Made by a program: the position numbers and the translations under genes. A model generated the notes under the pieces. The model made no database searches. It saw nothing but the letters and a program-made list of their open reading frames with translations, and was not told the DNA's origin. Shown here in pieces: positions 51,241-61,447 of a stretch of 64,000 nt of DNA (positions are counted from its first letter, which is position 1; each line of letters opens with the position of its first letter). Origin of the DNA: Pseudomonadota bacterium. Its GTDB lineage: Bacteria > Desulfobacterota > Desulfobulbia > Desulfobulbales > Desulfocapsaceae. The DNA is taken from contig JAHJNL010000010.1 of assembly GCA_018820855.1 (NCBI GenBank), positions 145,527 to 209,526 on the forward strand. Reading direction: 5' to 3'.

Positions 51241-54200
51241 TCAGGTCGTCCAGGCACAGGATAATTTCTCCGCCTGTCGCAAGATCAGCTCAATAGCATC
51301 ATTACGCTTGTCAGGTGGGTACTTGTATTTTTTCAGCAGCCGCCGGATCATGTTGCGCATCTTAGCCCGTACGCTGTCACGCACTTGCCAGTCAACCGTG
51401 GTGCTTGCCCTGAGTTTTTCGGTCAGTTCAAGGGCAATTTTCTTGAGAGTTTCATCACCCAACTCCCGCATGGCACTCTCATTATCAGCCAGGGCATCAT
51501 AAAAAGCAATTTCATCAGGTGAAAGACCAAGCTCTTCTTCTCTCTTCATGGCCGCCTGAAAATCCTTGGCCATCTGGATCAACTCTTCGATAACCTGGGC
51601 GGTTTCAATGGCCCGGGCATTGTAACGCCGCAAGGTCTCCAGCAGGCGCTCGCCGTATTTCATTTCCTGGACCACGTTGTTTCTGGTCCTTGACTTAATA
51701 GCGTCCCGCAACAGTTTTTCCAGTAACTCCACGGCCAGGTTGCGGCTCGGCATCCTGCGCACATCTTCCATAAACTCGTCGGACAGTAAGGCGATATTGG
51801 GTTTATCCAGGCCGGCCAGTTCGAAGATATCAGCAACCCCGCCAGGGATTACAGCATTATCCAGTATCTGCTTCAGGGCGGAATTCTTGTCTTCCTCACC
51901 CCGTTTCTTGTCGATAGTCGTGTATTTGCTGATCGCCGCCTTAATCGCCGAGAAGAAGGCGATCTCCTTGCGCAGCGGCTCCACCTCATCCAGGGTGCCG
52001 CATAGGGCAAAAGCCCTGGTAATGGCAGTCACCACATCCAGGAAGCGTTTCTTGCCGTCTTCCAGGCCCAGCACATGGTTGGCTGCTAGCGGCAAGAGCT
52101 GCACCGCATTGGTTTCATAGTCGCTATAATCGAAACCCGCGAACATCCCCCGTACCACGTCCACCTTTTCCCTCAGGATCGCATAGGCCTCTTCGGCCAT
52201 CAGGGTTGGCTCGCCCTTGCCCTTGGAGTCGGTATAGGTCTTGAGCGCTTCCTTCAACTCATTACCAACGCCAATATAATCAACCACCAAGCCGCCGGGT
52301 TTATCCTTAAACACCCGGTTCACCCGCGCGATGGCCTGCATCAGGTTATGGCCCCGCATCGGCTTATCGACATACATGGTATGGCAACAGGGCACATCGA
52401 AGCCGGTCAGCCACATGTCCCGGACAATGACCAGTTGCAGCGGATCGTTTGCATCCTTAAACCGCTTCTCCAAACGTTTCTTGACCTGCTTATTGTGGAT
52501 ATGGGGCCGCAGCAATTCCCGATCTGAGGCGGAGCCAGTCATAACAATTTTAATCGCCCCCTTTTCCGGATCATCATCATGCCACTCGGGGCGTAAGGCG
52601 GTGATGGCTTGATAGGTCAGGGCGCAAATCTCTCGGCTCATGCAGACGATCATCGCCTTACCGGGAAAGACCGCAGTCCTGGTCTCAAAATGGTGCACCA
52701 GATCTTCTGCCACTTCCTTTAAGCGTGGCTTGGCCCCCACCAGTTTTTCCAAAGTGGCCCACTTGCTCTTGGTCTTCTCCCGCAGGGTGAGATCTTCCTC
52801 GTCTTCGATAACCTCTTCCACTTCCTCATTCAGCGCCTCGATACCATCCCGGTTGATATCAAGCTTGGCCAACCTTGATTCATAATAGATCGGCACCGTG
52901 GCCCCGTCATCCACCGCATCTTGGATATCGTAAATCGACACATAGTCGCCAAACACGGCCCGGGTATCCTTGTCTTCCTGGGAGATCGGTGTGCCGGTAA
53001 AACCAATAAAGGTCGCGGCCGGCAAGGCATCACGCATATGCTTGGCATAACCAAAGATATACTTGCCGGTCTTGGTATCAAGCCGAGCCTTGAAGCCGTA
53101 TTGGCTCCGGTGCGCTTCGTCGCTTATCACCACAAGGTTTGAGCGGCTACTCAGGGCAGGATGGAATTCTTCGCCGTTGAGCAGGGAGAATTTCTGCACA
53201 GTGGTGAAGATAATGCCGCCGGACTGCCGGGCCGCCAGCAGATCACGCAAGTCGTCGCGACTGTCGGCCTGCTGCGGCATTTGTTTCAGTAACTCCCGGG
53301 CATTAGTGAAAGTGGTAAAGAGTTGACCGTCCAAATCATTACGGTCGGTCACCACCACAATGGTCGGGTTGTTCATCTCTGGTTCCTGCAGTAATTTGCC
53401 GGCATAGCAGCACATGGAGATACTCTTGCCGGAGCCCTGGGTATGCCAGACCACCCCAGCCTTTTTCGACCCTGGCACCACTTCTTGGCCATAGGTCGCT
53501 CGGGGCTCCTTGGTCTCGTTGCCTTGACTTTCCTGGGCAGCGATCACTGTCGCCCGCACCGCCTCACGTACAGCATGAAACTGGTGATAGCCGGCCACCT
53601 TCTTGATGAGGGTGTCTCCATCCTGCTCGAAGATGACAAAATAGCGGAGGTAATCAAGCAGCAGTTCAGGTTTGAAAAATCCCTTCACCACCTTTTCCAG
53701 CTCATACTCCAAAAACGGTCGGTCATTTTCATTCTTGATGGTCCGCCAGGGCATAAACCATTCCTTGTTGGCGGTAAGCGAACCGATCCGGGCCGTGATC
53801 CCATCACTTATCACCAGGGCCTCATTAAAGACAAAGAGGTCGGAGATCTCATCCTTGTAAGTCTGCAACTGATTAAAGGCGTCCCAGACATCGGCCTTTT
53901 CATCCGCCGGGTTCTTCAGCTCAAGGACGGCAATAGGCAGGCCGTTAATGAAGACCACCACATCAGGGCGGCGATTTATCTTGCTGCCCTGGATCGTGAA
54001 CTGATTGACCACCAGAAACTGGTTATTCTCAACCTTGCTAAAGTCGATCAGTTGGGCATGATCGTGTTTTTTTTCGTCGCCATCGAAATAGATAACCGGC
54101 ACCCCTTCTAGGAGCAATTTATGGAAGGCCCGGTTGTTTTTGATCAGGATGGGATATTCTGGTTTGCTGACAGAGAGCGCCGCCTCTTCGAGCGCCTCAA

Positions 54201-54384
54201 CAGGTATGTTTGGGTTGATCCTCTGCAACGCGGTTAGCAAGCGGTCCTGTAAAACAACCTGCTGATAATCACACCGTTCTGGCGCTTCGCCGTCATGTCC
54301 GATATCCGGGCCATAGACGTATTCAAATCCGCCAGCACGAAACCATTCCAGGCAAAGCTGTTCCAGCTGGTCTTCGGAAATCAC
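51241..54384 (-). CDS. hsdR: Type I restriction enzyme, R subunit
   Basis: 1047 residues. The N-terminal PD-(D/E)XK nuclease reads RPDVVVFINGLPIAVLELKN near residue 138-157. The helicase motor follows with GKSISMCCYAGKLL after HTQGSGKS (Walker A), DEAHRSQYGF (motif II) and FTGTPI (motif III). The C-terminal helical domain binds the methylase core. It translocates DNA and cuts far from the site when HsdS meets unmethylated DNA. The GTG start at 54384 lies 6 bases after the SIR2 gene. All catalytic residues seen are intact, so the enzyme should be active. Confidence 0.93.
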   Translation of the reverse strand: MISEDQLEQLCLEWFRAGGFEYVYGPDIGHDGEAPERCDYQQVVLQDRLLTALQRINPNIPVEALEEAALSVSKPEYPILIKNNRAFHKLLLEGVPVIYFDGDEKKHDHAQLIDFSKVENNQFLVVNQFTIQGSKINRRPDVVVFINGLPIAVLELKNPADEKADVWDAFNQLQTYKDEISDLFVFNEALVISDGITARIGSLTANKEWFMPWRTIKNENDRPFLEYELEKVVKGFFKPELLLDYLRYFVIFEQDGDTLIKKVAGYHQFHAVREAVRATVIAAQESQGNETKEPRATYGQEVVPGSKKAGVVWHTQGSGKSISMCCYAGKLLQEPEMNNPTIVVVTDRNDLDGQLFTTFTNARELLKQMPQQADSRDDLRDLLAARQSGGIIFTTVQKFSLLNGEEFHPALSSRSNLVVISDEAHRSQYGFKARLDTKTGKYIFGYAKHMRDALPAATFIGFTGTPISQEDKDTRAVFGDYVSIYDIQDAVDDGATVPIYYESRLAKLDINRDGIEALNEEVEEVIEDEEDLTLREKTKSKWATLEKLVGAKPRLKEVAEDLVHHFETRTAVFPGKAMIVCMSREICALTYQAITALRPEWHDDDPEKGAIKIVMTGSASDRELLRPHIHNKQVKKRLEKRFKDANDPLQLVIVRDMWLTGFDVPCCHTMYVDKPMRGHNLMQAIARVNRVFKDKPGGLVVDYIGVGNELKEALKTYTDSKGKGEPTLMAEEAYAILREKVDVVRGMFAGFDYSDYETNAVQLLPLAANHVLGLEDGKKRFLDVVTAITRAFALCGTLDEVEPLRKEIAFFSAIKAAISKYTTIDKKRGEEDKNSALKQILDNAVIPGGVADIFELAGLDKPNIALLSDEFMEDVRRMPSRNLAVELLEKLLRDAIKSRTRNNVVQEMKYGERLLETLRRYNARAIETAQVIEELIQMAKDFQAAMKREEELGLSPDEIAFYDALADNESAMRELGDETLKKIALELTEKLRASTTVDWQVRDSVRAKMRNMIRRLLKKYKYPPDKRNDAIELILRQAEKLSCAWTT

Positions 54385-54390
54385 TTTTTT

Positions 54391-55425
54391 CTACACTCCC
54401 TCTTTGAGCTTTAATAGCAATGCTTCAATACAGTCATCATGATCATCTTCCCCTTGATACCAAATAGGAAATATATTTGCATGTGCGAGAAAATCACGTC
54501 TTTCCAAACGGTCTTCATCATCTTTGAGAGCAACAAAAGCATAATGTCTGACAGCTGACTCATGTCCCTTCTCTGTCAATATTTGTTGCATAGCAGAAAG
54601 CGTTCTGTCGACACCCAGACTGCAGCCCAGGAACAAAAGAGTACGATTACAAACAGCCTCAATCAATGGAATTAAACAAGGCTTATCTCCGTAAACACTT
54701 TGGTATTCAGAATATGTCAAAACGCGCCCAAGCCCAGAATTTGCCTTTCCATGTAATTTAACAAGTACATCTTCTCCAGCCCCAAGATATCTAGGCAATT
54801 CTTGGGCATTAATGCCTATGAGGGTTTCTGAAAATGGCGCACCAGCATCCTCATAACAACGTTTCAAAACATTGTCGAAGTTCGTCGTAACGGCACAACT
54901 GTTAAAAACAAGGGGCAGAAATTGAACGGGGCCCACTAAATCGGCATCCCACCCGTAAGCATTTTCTAACGCTTCGTTAAAACTACCTGCAGGCATATCA
55001 TCAGATAGCACTTGGGCAGCCTCTTCGTATTGCCCTTCATTTAACAAAGCCCTTAGCTGCTCCGCTGTCACGCGGGTTTCTTCTCTTAGTTGCCAAAGAA
55101 ATTTTGTCCAACCAAGGTAGCCTGAAGGTATCGACATTCCAGCACCGACAAAAGGAATTACCGAGTTACGTCTATAGGCCTCTTTCAACCTATTAAAACG
55201 CCCTTTATTGTCATACATGTTCAGAATTTGATCGGCCTTGTCCAGTAGCTGCTCATTGCGCTTTTCTAGCCAACCAGCAAAGACTTCTTCATAGCCTACC
55301 TCATCCATGTCTTGCAATATAGCATCAGGCGAAAAAGACCCAGAGTAACCTTCTATTTCTACATGACCATTTATGTTAACTCCTGCAGTCAATTGCTCAT
55401 GAAATTTTATACGAAGATATTCCAT
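54391..55425 (-). CDS. SIR2-like domain protein embedded in the restriction operon
   Basis: 344 residues. After about 85 residues of unassigned sequence comes a SIR2_2 Rossmann domain: IPFVGAGMSIPSGYLGW near residue 90-106 (NAD loop), AVTTNFDNVLKRC near 180 and VLVKLHGKANSGLGR near 222-236, the catalytic His region. In defence systems such domains (ThsA, DSR1/2, SIR2-HerA) deplete NAD+ after infection. It lies between hsdS and hsdR with gaps of 2 and 6 bases, so it is made with the restriction enzyme. A back-up abortive defence triggered by the restriction machinery is inferred. Confidence 0.85.
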   Translation of the reverse strand: MEYLRIKFHEQLTAGVNINGHVEIEGYSGSFSPDAILQDMDEVGYEEVFAGWLEKRNEQLLDKADQILNMYDNKGRFNRLKEAYRRNSVIPFVGAGMSIPSGYLGWTKFLWQLREETRVTAEQLRALLNEGQYEEAAQVLSDDMPAGSFNEALENAYGWDADLVGPVQFLPLVFNSCAVTTNFDNVLKRCYEDAGAPFSETLIGINAQELPRYLGAGEDVLVKLHGKANSGLGRVLTYSEYQSVYGDKPCLIPLIEAVCNRTLLFLGCSLGVDRTLSAMQQILTEKGHESAVRHYAFVALKDDEDRLERRDFLAHANIFPIWYQGEDDHDDCIEALLLKLKEGV

Positions 55426-55427
55426 AC

Positions 55428-56867
55428 CTACCCCGAGGCTCCTTCATACGAATTGAAAGCAATATCTCCGCTTAATAATTTTGGCAAAAGGGTCTCTTGG
55501 AGTTGGTTTAATTTTACTGTTTGGTTTTCGTTCAAATGCATATCTTGATAGATCGGGATGACCAAGTCTTCAAACTTGTTTAAAAGTTTAATATTTGGAG
55601 ACAACACTTTTATCTTACGTAACTCGGATTGACGAATACCAACAACGGTTGTACCCGTCGCCCTACTTTCCATATCACTCTTTGCTTGAGTTGTTTGAAG
55701 CCAAAGATATAAGTATGCAGCAGTAGCTAACTCCGTGTTGGCCCGCAGGCCGTATAATCTTTGACTGAGAAGGTATTTGGTTTCTTCTGCCAGAAAATAC
55801 ATTTGTCCCATTGGTGCTTCGGATGTAAGTAAAATGTCGCCCACACCCAGCTCCACATTCATCCATTGCTGATAAAGGGCTTCGTCTACATATCGAATAC
55901 TACTGTGATTAATAATTCGCCCGTTCTTAATGTTTTTTGCAGAAATAGCAGCGAATCCTGATTCACTCCATGCTCCTCCAAGTTTTTTCGGTGTTTTCCC
56001 TCGGTGGTCAATAATGTGAGATGTTACACCTTCAATTGTTTTCACCTTCCACCCCTCCGGGATCAGTCCCTGTTCGGATTCCACTAGTTCGTCGGGAAAA
56101 AGTGCGGCGGTGGCGGCGAGTTGTGCAAGCTGGTCGGATGAGAGCTGGTCAAGGTCGGCTTCTGACTTGCCGCTGATGGTGCACATGGCGGCACGTTCCG
56201 GATCCTGACCGTTCTGTTTGGTCTCGATCTTGGCCTTGACCGGCTCGAAATCAACAAACCAGGATTTGAAAATTGATTGGGCGATCTGCTCTAGGGTTAG
56301 GTTTATTTGGCGGTTATTAGCAGTTTTCCTATCCAAGGACAACATCATTTCAACAATTTTGTCTTGGATATCTCTCTTAGGGTAAGGTACGAGGATTTTT
56401 TTTACTGAGGAAGATGCCCGAGCTATAGCTGGAACCCCGACCTGAGAAGCATTAAGCAGGAGCCTTTGTTGACCGAGGGGAGACCTCAAAAAATAATAAA
56501 CAAAATAAGGATTTACCTTGTCTTCATCTAAAGAAACTTTCAGTTGGCTTTGTGAGGCAACATACCGTTCATATTTGGAGTTGTCCGGGATAATCCCTAC
56601 TTGCCCAATCGTACCTCGATGAGTGATTACAATATCTCGCCGATAACAGTTTGAAGAAATCAACTCGTCTGCTTTAACTTCAAGTAAAAAATCAAATTTT
56701 TCCTCAAGTAAAAAATCGCCGTTGAGATTCCCTCCTTTAATCACAGGGATTCCACTATTAACAAAATTTTCTGCCTTTATTCGTGAGCCGAAGGGGCCCA
56801 TCGCAATTGCGTTTTTAGTCGGGGCTTTGAGCTCATCAATCGAAATTTCAGGCCACTCAACACTCAT
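55428..56867 (-). CDS. hsdS: Type I restriction enzyme, specificity subunit
   Basis: About 479 residues with two variable target-recognition domains, each starting with a WPEISIDELK- or GWKVKTIEGVTSH-type conserved opening, separated by the long helical conserved region (QINLTLEQIAQSIFKSWFVD) and ending in another (LNQLQETLLPKLLSGDI). It recognises a bipartite DNA site. The start at 56867 (MSVEWPEISI) is preferred over an upstream ATG at 56924 that lies in hsdM; overlap with the hsdM stop is 11 bases. The insertion EPVKAKIETKQNGQDPERAA is typical of this subfamily's spacer. The target sequence cannot be derived from the protein. Confidence 0.9.
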   Translation of the reverse strand: MSVEWPEISIDELKAPTKNAIAMGPFGSRIKAENFVNSGIPVIKGGNLNGDFLLEEKFDFLLEVKADELISSNCYRRDIVITHRGTIGQVGIIPDNSKYERYVASQSQLKVSLDEDKVNPYFVYYFLRSPLGQQRLLLNASQVGVPAIARASSSVKKILVPYPKRDIQDKIVEMMLSLDRKTANNRQINLTLEQIAQSIFKSWFVDFEPVKAKIETKQNGQDPERAAMCTISGKSEADLDQLSSDQLAQLAATAALFPDELVESEQGLIPEGWKVKTIEGVTSHIIDHRGKTPKKLGGAWSESGFAAISAKNIKNGRIINHSSIRYVDEALYQQWMNVELGVGDILLTSEAPMGQMYFLAEETKYLLSQRLYGLRANTELATAAYLYLWLQTTQAKSDMESRATGTTVVGIRQSELRKIKVLSPNIKLLNKFEDLVIPIYQDMHLNENQTVKLNQLQETLLPKLLSGDIAFNSYEGASG

Positions 56868-58542
56868 ATCCAAACCCCGCCAAATTCTGCTTAATCTGTT
56901 CTTCCAGTTTGGTGCTCTCCTCAAACTGCCCCTTGAGCTGGGCGGTCAACCGGGCCATCTTCTCGGCAAAGGGTTCGCCATCATCCTCTTCTGCTACGGC
57001 ACCCACATAACGGCCAGGGGTGAGTATGAAATCATGTTTGGCAATTGTCGTTGCTGTGGTTCCCGGCCCCTCATCCTTAATAGCGACCGACTTGCAGAAT
57101 CCAGCCTCATCCTCGTAGCCCTCATCCTTCTGCCAAGCATGGAATGTACCGGCGATCTTGTCGAGGTCCGCCTTCTTGAAGTCCCGCAGCACCCGATCCT
57201 TCATATAGCCCAGGTTCCGGGCATCGATAAAGAGCACCTCGCCGGAGCGATCCCGCAGGCCATTGCGGGCTTTTTTGTTTCGAGTCAGAAACCAGATGCA
57301 GGCCGGGATCTGGGTATTGGTGAAGAGCTGGCCGGGCAGGGCCACCATGCATTCCACTAGGTCATTTTCAATCAAGGCCTTGCGGATCGTCCCTTCATTC
57401 TTGGTGTTGGAACTCATAGAGCCGTTGGCCAGCAGAAGACCCAGAGAGCCGTTGGGGGCCAGGTGGTAGAGCATGTGCTGGAGCCAAGCGAAGTTGGCGT
57501 TGCCGGAAGGCGGCTGGCCGTATTGCCAGCGTGGATCGTCGTCGCTGACGCCGGTGTCCCACTCCTTCATGTTAAAGGGCGGATTGGCCATGACATAGTC
57601 GGCTCGCAGGTCCGGGTGCTGGTCGTTGGTAAAGGTGTTGGCCGGCTCCTTGCCGAAATTGAAATCAAGGCCGCGGATCACCATGTTCATGGCGGCCAGC
57701 TGCCAGGTGGTGTGGTTGTACTCCTGGCCGTAGATCGAGACATTGCCGAGCTTGCCGCCATGCTTCTTGATGAAGTTCTCGCTCTGAACAAAGAATCCAC
57801 CCGAGCCCATGGCCGGATCATAGACCCGCCCCTGGTAAGGCTGCAACATCTCCACAATCAGGCTGACGATTGATTTCGGGGTGTAGAACTGGCCGCCCTT
57901 CTTGCCTTCGGCCAGGGCGAACTGGCCTAGGAAATACTCATAGACATGGCCAAGAATATCCTTGGCGTGCAACGAGGCATGCTCGAAGGGGATGGTAGCG
58001 ATCAGGTTGATCAACTCGATGAGCTTGGCCTGGTCGATCTGTAAGCGGCTGTATTGCTTGTTAAGCACCCCCTTGAGCCGAGGATTGTCTTTCTCGATGG
58101 CATCCAGGGCATCATCAATAAACCGGCCGACACTGCGCATGGTGTAGGTCGTGGTCTTGCCGTTCTTAACCACAATCTCGGAGCCCGGTGGCAATGGAGC
58201 ATTATTCTGCAAGGTCTGCCAGCGGGCCAGCTCCGGCACCCAGAAGACGTTCTTTTCGGTGTAATAATCCCGAATCTCCAATTCATCATTGATCTCGGTC
58301 TGGTACTCATCGTCGCTGTCGTAATCATCCCGGTCCAGAAAATAATCATGTTCTGGGTTCGCAAACTGCGCCACCAACTCTTTGCGTCGGATCTCAAAGG
58401 CATCAGAGACATACTTCACAAACAACAAACCCAACACCGCATGTTTATACTGGGCGGCATCTAAAGTGGACCGCAGCTTATCCGCTGCCGTCCACAGCTT
58501 TTTATCGAGTGCTTCTAAAAAATTCTGTTCTTGCTGGGGCAT
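56857..58542 (-). CDS. hsdM: Type I restriction enzyme, DNA adenine methylase subunit
   Basis: 561 residues. The N-terminal HsdM_N domain (QEQNFLEALDKKLWTAADKL) is followed by an N6-adenine methyltransferase fold with the AdoMet loop YDPAMGSGGFFVQSE near residue 245-260 and the catalytic ANPPFNM near 320. The end is a predicted coiled coil (ARLTAQLKGQFEESTKLEEQ) that contacts HsdS. It methylates both half-sites. The gene begins 16 bases after the DUF262 gene and overlaps hsdS. Confidence 0.94.
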   Translation of the reverse strand: MPQQEQNFLEALDKKLWTAADKLRSTLDAAQYKHAVLGLLFVKYVSDAFEIRRKELVAQFANPEHDYFLDRDDYDSDDEYQTEINDELEIRDYYTEKNVFWVPELARWQTLQNNAPLPPGSEIVVKNGKTTTYTMRSVGRFIDDALDAIEKDNPRLKGVLNKQYSRLQIDQAKLIELINLIATIPFEHASLHAKDILGHVYEYFLGQFALAEGKKGGQFYTPKSIVSLIVEMLQPYQGRVYDPAMGSGGFFVQSENFIKKHGGKLGNVSIYGQEYNHTTWQLAAMNMVIRGLDFNFGKEPANTFTNDQHPDLRADYVMANPPFNMKEWDTGVSDDDPRWQYGQPPSGNANFAWLQHMLYHLAPNGSLGLLLANGSMSSNTKNEGTIRKALIENDLVECMVALPGQLFTNTQIPACIWFLTRNKKARNGLRDRSGEVLFIDARNLGYMKDRVLRDFKKADLDKIAGTFHAWQKDEGYEDEAGFCKSVAIKDEGPGTTATTIAKHDFILTPGRYVGAVAEEDDGEPFAEKMARLTAQLKGQFEESTKLEEQIKQNLAGFGYEC

Positions 58543-58558
58543 TCGTATCTATCCTTAT

Positions 58559-60808
58559 TTATAAGACAGTGTTCTTATCTAAAATTGCACCAAACCAGAG
58601 AATGGCTGCTTCACCCTCTTTTCGGGTGATCTCGTCAGCAGTACGGCTGTGTCGGATGGCGTTACGTAACTCTGCCAGTTGGCCGAATTTAGCGATCAAG
58701 GTTTCTTTATTGGTAAAACGGGGCTGGAATTGAGGCCATAGGGCCTTTGTTACAATGGCGTCCTGGAGTTCTCGTAAATCGCAAAACTCCAGCTTGCCTG
58801 CCAAGGTATCATAATAGTCACCATCCAATGCCGCATTTTTCTTGGCAGCACGCTGAATACGCTCATTAACTTTTTGCAAAATATGGGGTGGGAATAGGTG
58901 TTGGTTGTCAGCCAGTAAAACTGTTTCAATTACCTTCCTCAGGTCAAGCTCTATGTGTTCAATCTGTTCATCCAGTTCTCGGAGCTGGACTGGCAAGTCG
59001 AGCCGTTCTTTAACCAATAAGGTCTCAATTGCCTCCTGGAAGGTCCTCTGACGCTCGGTGATAAATTCCTCAAAATCTTCGGGGGTGAAGGGATCACGTA
59101 GAAGTATGGCAAGGGCAGCCGAAGAAATACTATGTGATTCTAGGATAGCACGAACGGCGTTTTCACCATTTTTTTCGATAAGATCCGGCAGGTATTCGTT
59201 GGGTAGCTTGTCACTAATGACATAGCGATTTGTTTCGGCACTGAGCGGTGTGCGGTTCAGGATGGTATCTATCAATTTACTTTGGAGGTGTTCCGCGCCC
59301 CATTTCTTCGGAACGATATGGTGGTCATCAAGGTCATCAGGCAAGGGCACGTTGCCTGACATCCAGTCCCTTGCACCTTGCAGGACAAGCAGATTAAAAA
59401 GGCCGTTATAGACGGAAGTGCCACGCTTGGTTTCTTTGCGAAACTCCAGATTTTTAAATCGTGTTTTGAACTCAATGATAAGTGGGGGCTCTGCGTTGTC
59501 ATCTTTGAGCCAGACCTTAAAATCCATGAAATCCCGGGCACTGGTTGATTCCACCGAGCCAGAGTAGCGGTTTGTGAAAACGGAAGCCCAATACCAGTGC
59601 CGTGCCTTTCGTTGGGCATCCAGACGCTGGGAAGCAGGAATTGTTCGTATATGGGCCTGGATGGCTGAAAAAACAGGAAGGATAGAAACATAGGGAAGAT
59701 ACTTTGAAGAAATTGCTGCAAACTCTTGAGGGTGCTGCAAGAGCTTAATAGCTGCTTCAAGTGCGTCAACAGCACCATTCCATCTGGTCTCGAAATCTTG
59801 AACGTCTGCAATGAGAACTTCTTTTCTCCGTGTACCATCGGGATCACGAACTGGCTTTTCTTGGCCAGGTAGAAGAAAATAGAGGTACTTGGGTGAGCAG
59901 TAAGATTGACAAAGAATGGACATGACCTGGAGTATATAGACGTTCATCTTCTCTGTTTCGATAAACTCCAAGCGAGAGGCTGCTGCGCGCCACATATGCT
60001 TCAACTGCAGACCTTTGGGCTTGAGCAGGGCATTAATCAGATCAAAGGCATCAAGACGGATACCTTTACTGTTGATTTGGGTAAAGATGTCACAGACCTT
60101 GTCCACAGCCAGATCCTGGTCCAGTTCTATATAAGCAACTTGATACTGTTCTGTGATCCCCTTCAGGTGGTCGCCGAACAGGTGGGCATTGTCGGTGTTG
60201 TTTTCTGCTTTTTGTGCTGCAGCTATATCACCAGACTCTGTAGCAGTCTGTGCTCTCTTTTGCCAGAACCGTTCATAGCCTTGTACCCAGTTCGGCAAAT
60301 CCCAGCCTCCTGCGCCCATTATGGCAAGAGGAAAGATATGGTTTTCGTACTGGACGTCTGGGTTATCAATGATTTTTGACCACCTCCGTGTCAGCCAGTC
60401 ATAGTTGAAGGCATCTTCATATTCCTCCGCCATAAACTTATCAACATGAACAAAGTAGAGGGCACGGTTAGCTCTGTTTGGTAATTTAACATCAGGGGCG
60501 AGGAAGGCATAATACATCGCCGTTAAACGCTGTTGTCCATCAAGGACTATGTGAACAGGGTTGCCTTGATCCTGAGGGAAACCATATATTCGTTCACAGG
60601 AAAGGGCGTCAAAGTTTTCCTGGGTTCCTTTCCAGAGAAGGAGACTGCCAATGTAGTAATCAAGGAAAATGGAACGCATCAGCTCCTTGATGTCCCAGGG
60701 TTTCCATTCAAATTCTCGTTGGAAGTCGGGAATGACAAACTGCCCCTCACGCAAGCGCATGATCAGGGTGTTGAGGCTCACATGGTCAGGCTTTTGGGCA
60801 TCCTTCAT
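58559..60808 (-). CDS. GmrSD-like DUF262/HNH endonuclease
   Basis: 749 residues. The N-terminal DUF262 has FVIPDFQREFEWKPWDIKEL near residue 24-43, IGSLLLWKG and VLDGQQRLTAMYYAF near 86-100, the ParB-like nucleotidase of GmrS. The middle holds an HNH site DDHHIVPKKWGAEH near residue 495-508, with the downstream NEYL typical of DUF1524/GmrD. About 200 further residues are a helical, unassigned tail. GmrSD enzymes are type IV restriction systems against glucosylated hydroxymethylcytosine phage DNA. It is the first gene of the seven-gene defence operon, 16 bases before hsdM, so it complements type I restriction. Substrate modification is not predictable here. Confidence 0.85.
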   Translation of the reverse strand: MKDAQKPDHVSLNTLIMRLREGQFVIPDFQREFEWKPWDIKELMRSIFLDYYIGSLLLWKGTQENFDALSCERIYGFPQDQGNPVHIVLDGQQRLTAMYYAFLAPDVKLPNRANRALYFVHVDKFMAEEYEDAFNYDWLTRRWSKIIDNPDVQYENHIFPLAIMGAGGWDLPNWVQGYERFWQKRAQTATESGDIAAAQKAENNTDNAHLFGDHLKGITEQYQVAYIELDQDLAVDKVCDIFTQINSKGIRLDAFDLINALLKPKGLQLKHMWRAAASRLEFIETEKMNVYILQVMSILCQSYCSPKYLYFLLPGQEKPVRDPDGTRRKEVLIADVQDFETRWNGAVDALEAAIKLLQHPQEFAAISSKYLPYVSILPVFSAIQAHIRTIPASQRLDAQRKARHWYWASVFTNRYSGSVESTSARDFMDFKVWLKDDNAEPPLIIEFKTRFKNLEFRKETKRGTSVYNGLFNLLVLQGARDWMSGNVPLPDDLDDHHIVPKKWGAEHLQSKLIDTILNRTPLSAETNRYVISDKLPNEYLPDLIEKNGENAVRAILESHSISSAALAILLRDPFTPEDFEEFITERQRTFQEAIETLLVKERLDLPVQLRELDEQIEHIELDLRKVIETVLLADNQHLFPPHILQKVNERIQRAAKKNAALDGDYYDTLAGKLEFCDLRELQDAIVTKALWPQFQPRFTNKETLIAKFGQLAELRNAIRHSRTADEITRKEGEAAILWFGAILDKNTVL

Positions 60809-60992
60809 GAGGTGTTCTCCGGTTCTCTATTTATTCATTCCAGGGACAGGGAGGGATGTTGTGAAAAAAGAACAAAGTTGAATGAATGCATTTTCAATCA
60901 AGACAACTAACACATATTTTTTAATAAAACAAAAGAGATTTCAGGTTAATAGCTATGAAAATGAGGCATCGAAAGAGGCTGGTTGATTTTCT

Positions 60993-61379
60993 TCAAATAC
61001 CAACTCCAGCTTCAGTCAGTTTTCTGACAACGGCATTGGCTAATTCATTGATGTTTGTTTGGGGTGATGCGGCAGGCTTTGCAGCCAGGTTACGGATGAT
61101 TTCTCCCTGACGCTGGTAGGCAACTTCACCATAGCTGGTAAAAGTCGTCAAAACTTTTTCATGCCCGAGGTTCTGGCTCCACGCCTTGAATTGTTCCGGG
61201 GTTTAGCAGATTTCCGCGCCAAGTTTTACAAGGGTATTTCTAAAGCTGTGCGGATTGAAATAGGGAAGACCGGCACTGGATAAAGCATTACGAAATATCT
61301 GTCGAATTGGAGTGGCTGTGCTCCAATGTTTCTTCTCCACCCCTGTTGCTTCAAATTGATGAGAAGAGCGGGTCATCAT
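60993..61379 (-). pseudogene. Tyrosine integrase pseudogene (C-terminal part)
   Basis: Read leftward, the frame gives EKKHWSTATPIRQIFRNALS and GLPYFNPHSFRNTLVKLGAE, then an in-frame TAA, then TPEQFKAWSQNLGHEKVLTT and FTSYGEVAYQRQGEIIRNLA to a stop at 60993. These are the HxxR box, the GHEKVLTT box and the nucleophile Tyr of an integrase distinct from the island integrase at 40 kb. The N-terminal two-thirds are missing and one stop codon interrupts the rest, so it is dead. It lies just upstream of the restriction operon, a likely relic of the element that delivered it. Confidence 0.75.
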
Positions 61380-61447
61380 TGCCCCACAGTTTTGAATCTT
61401 TGAGATATACCACCCATTCCGACAGTATACTTCGGGGGACAGTATAC

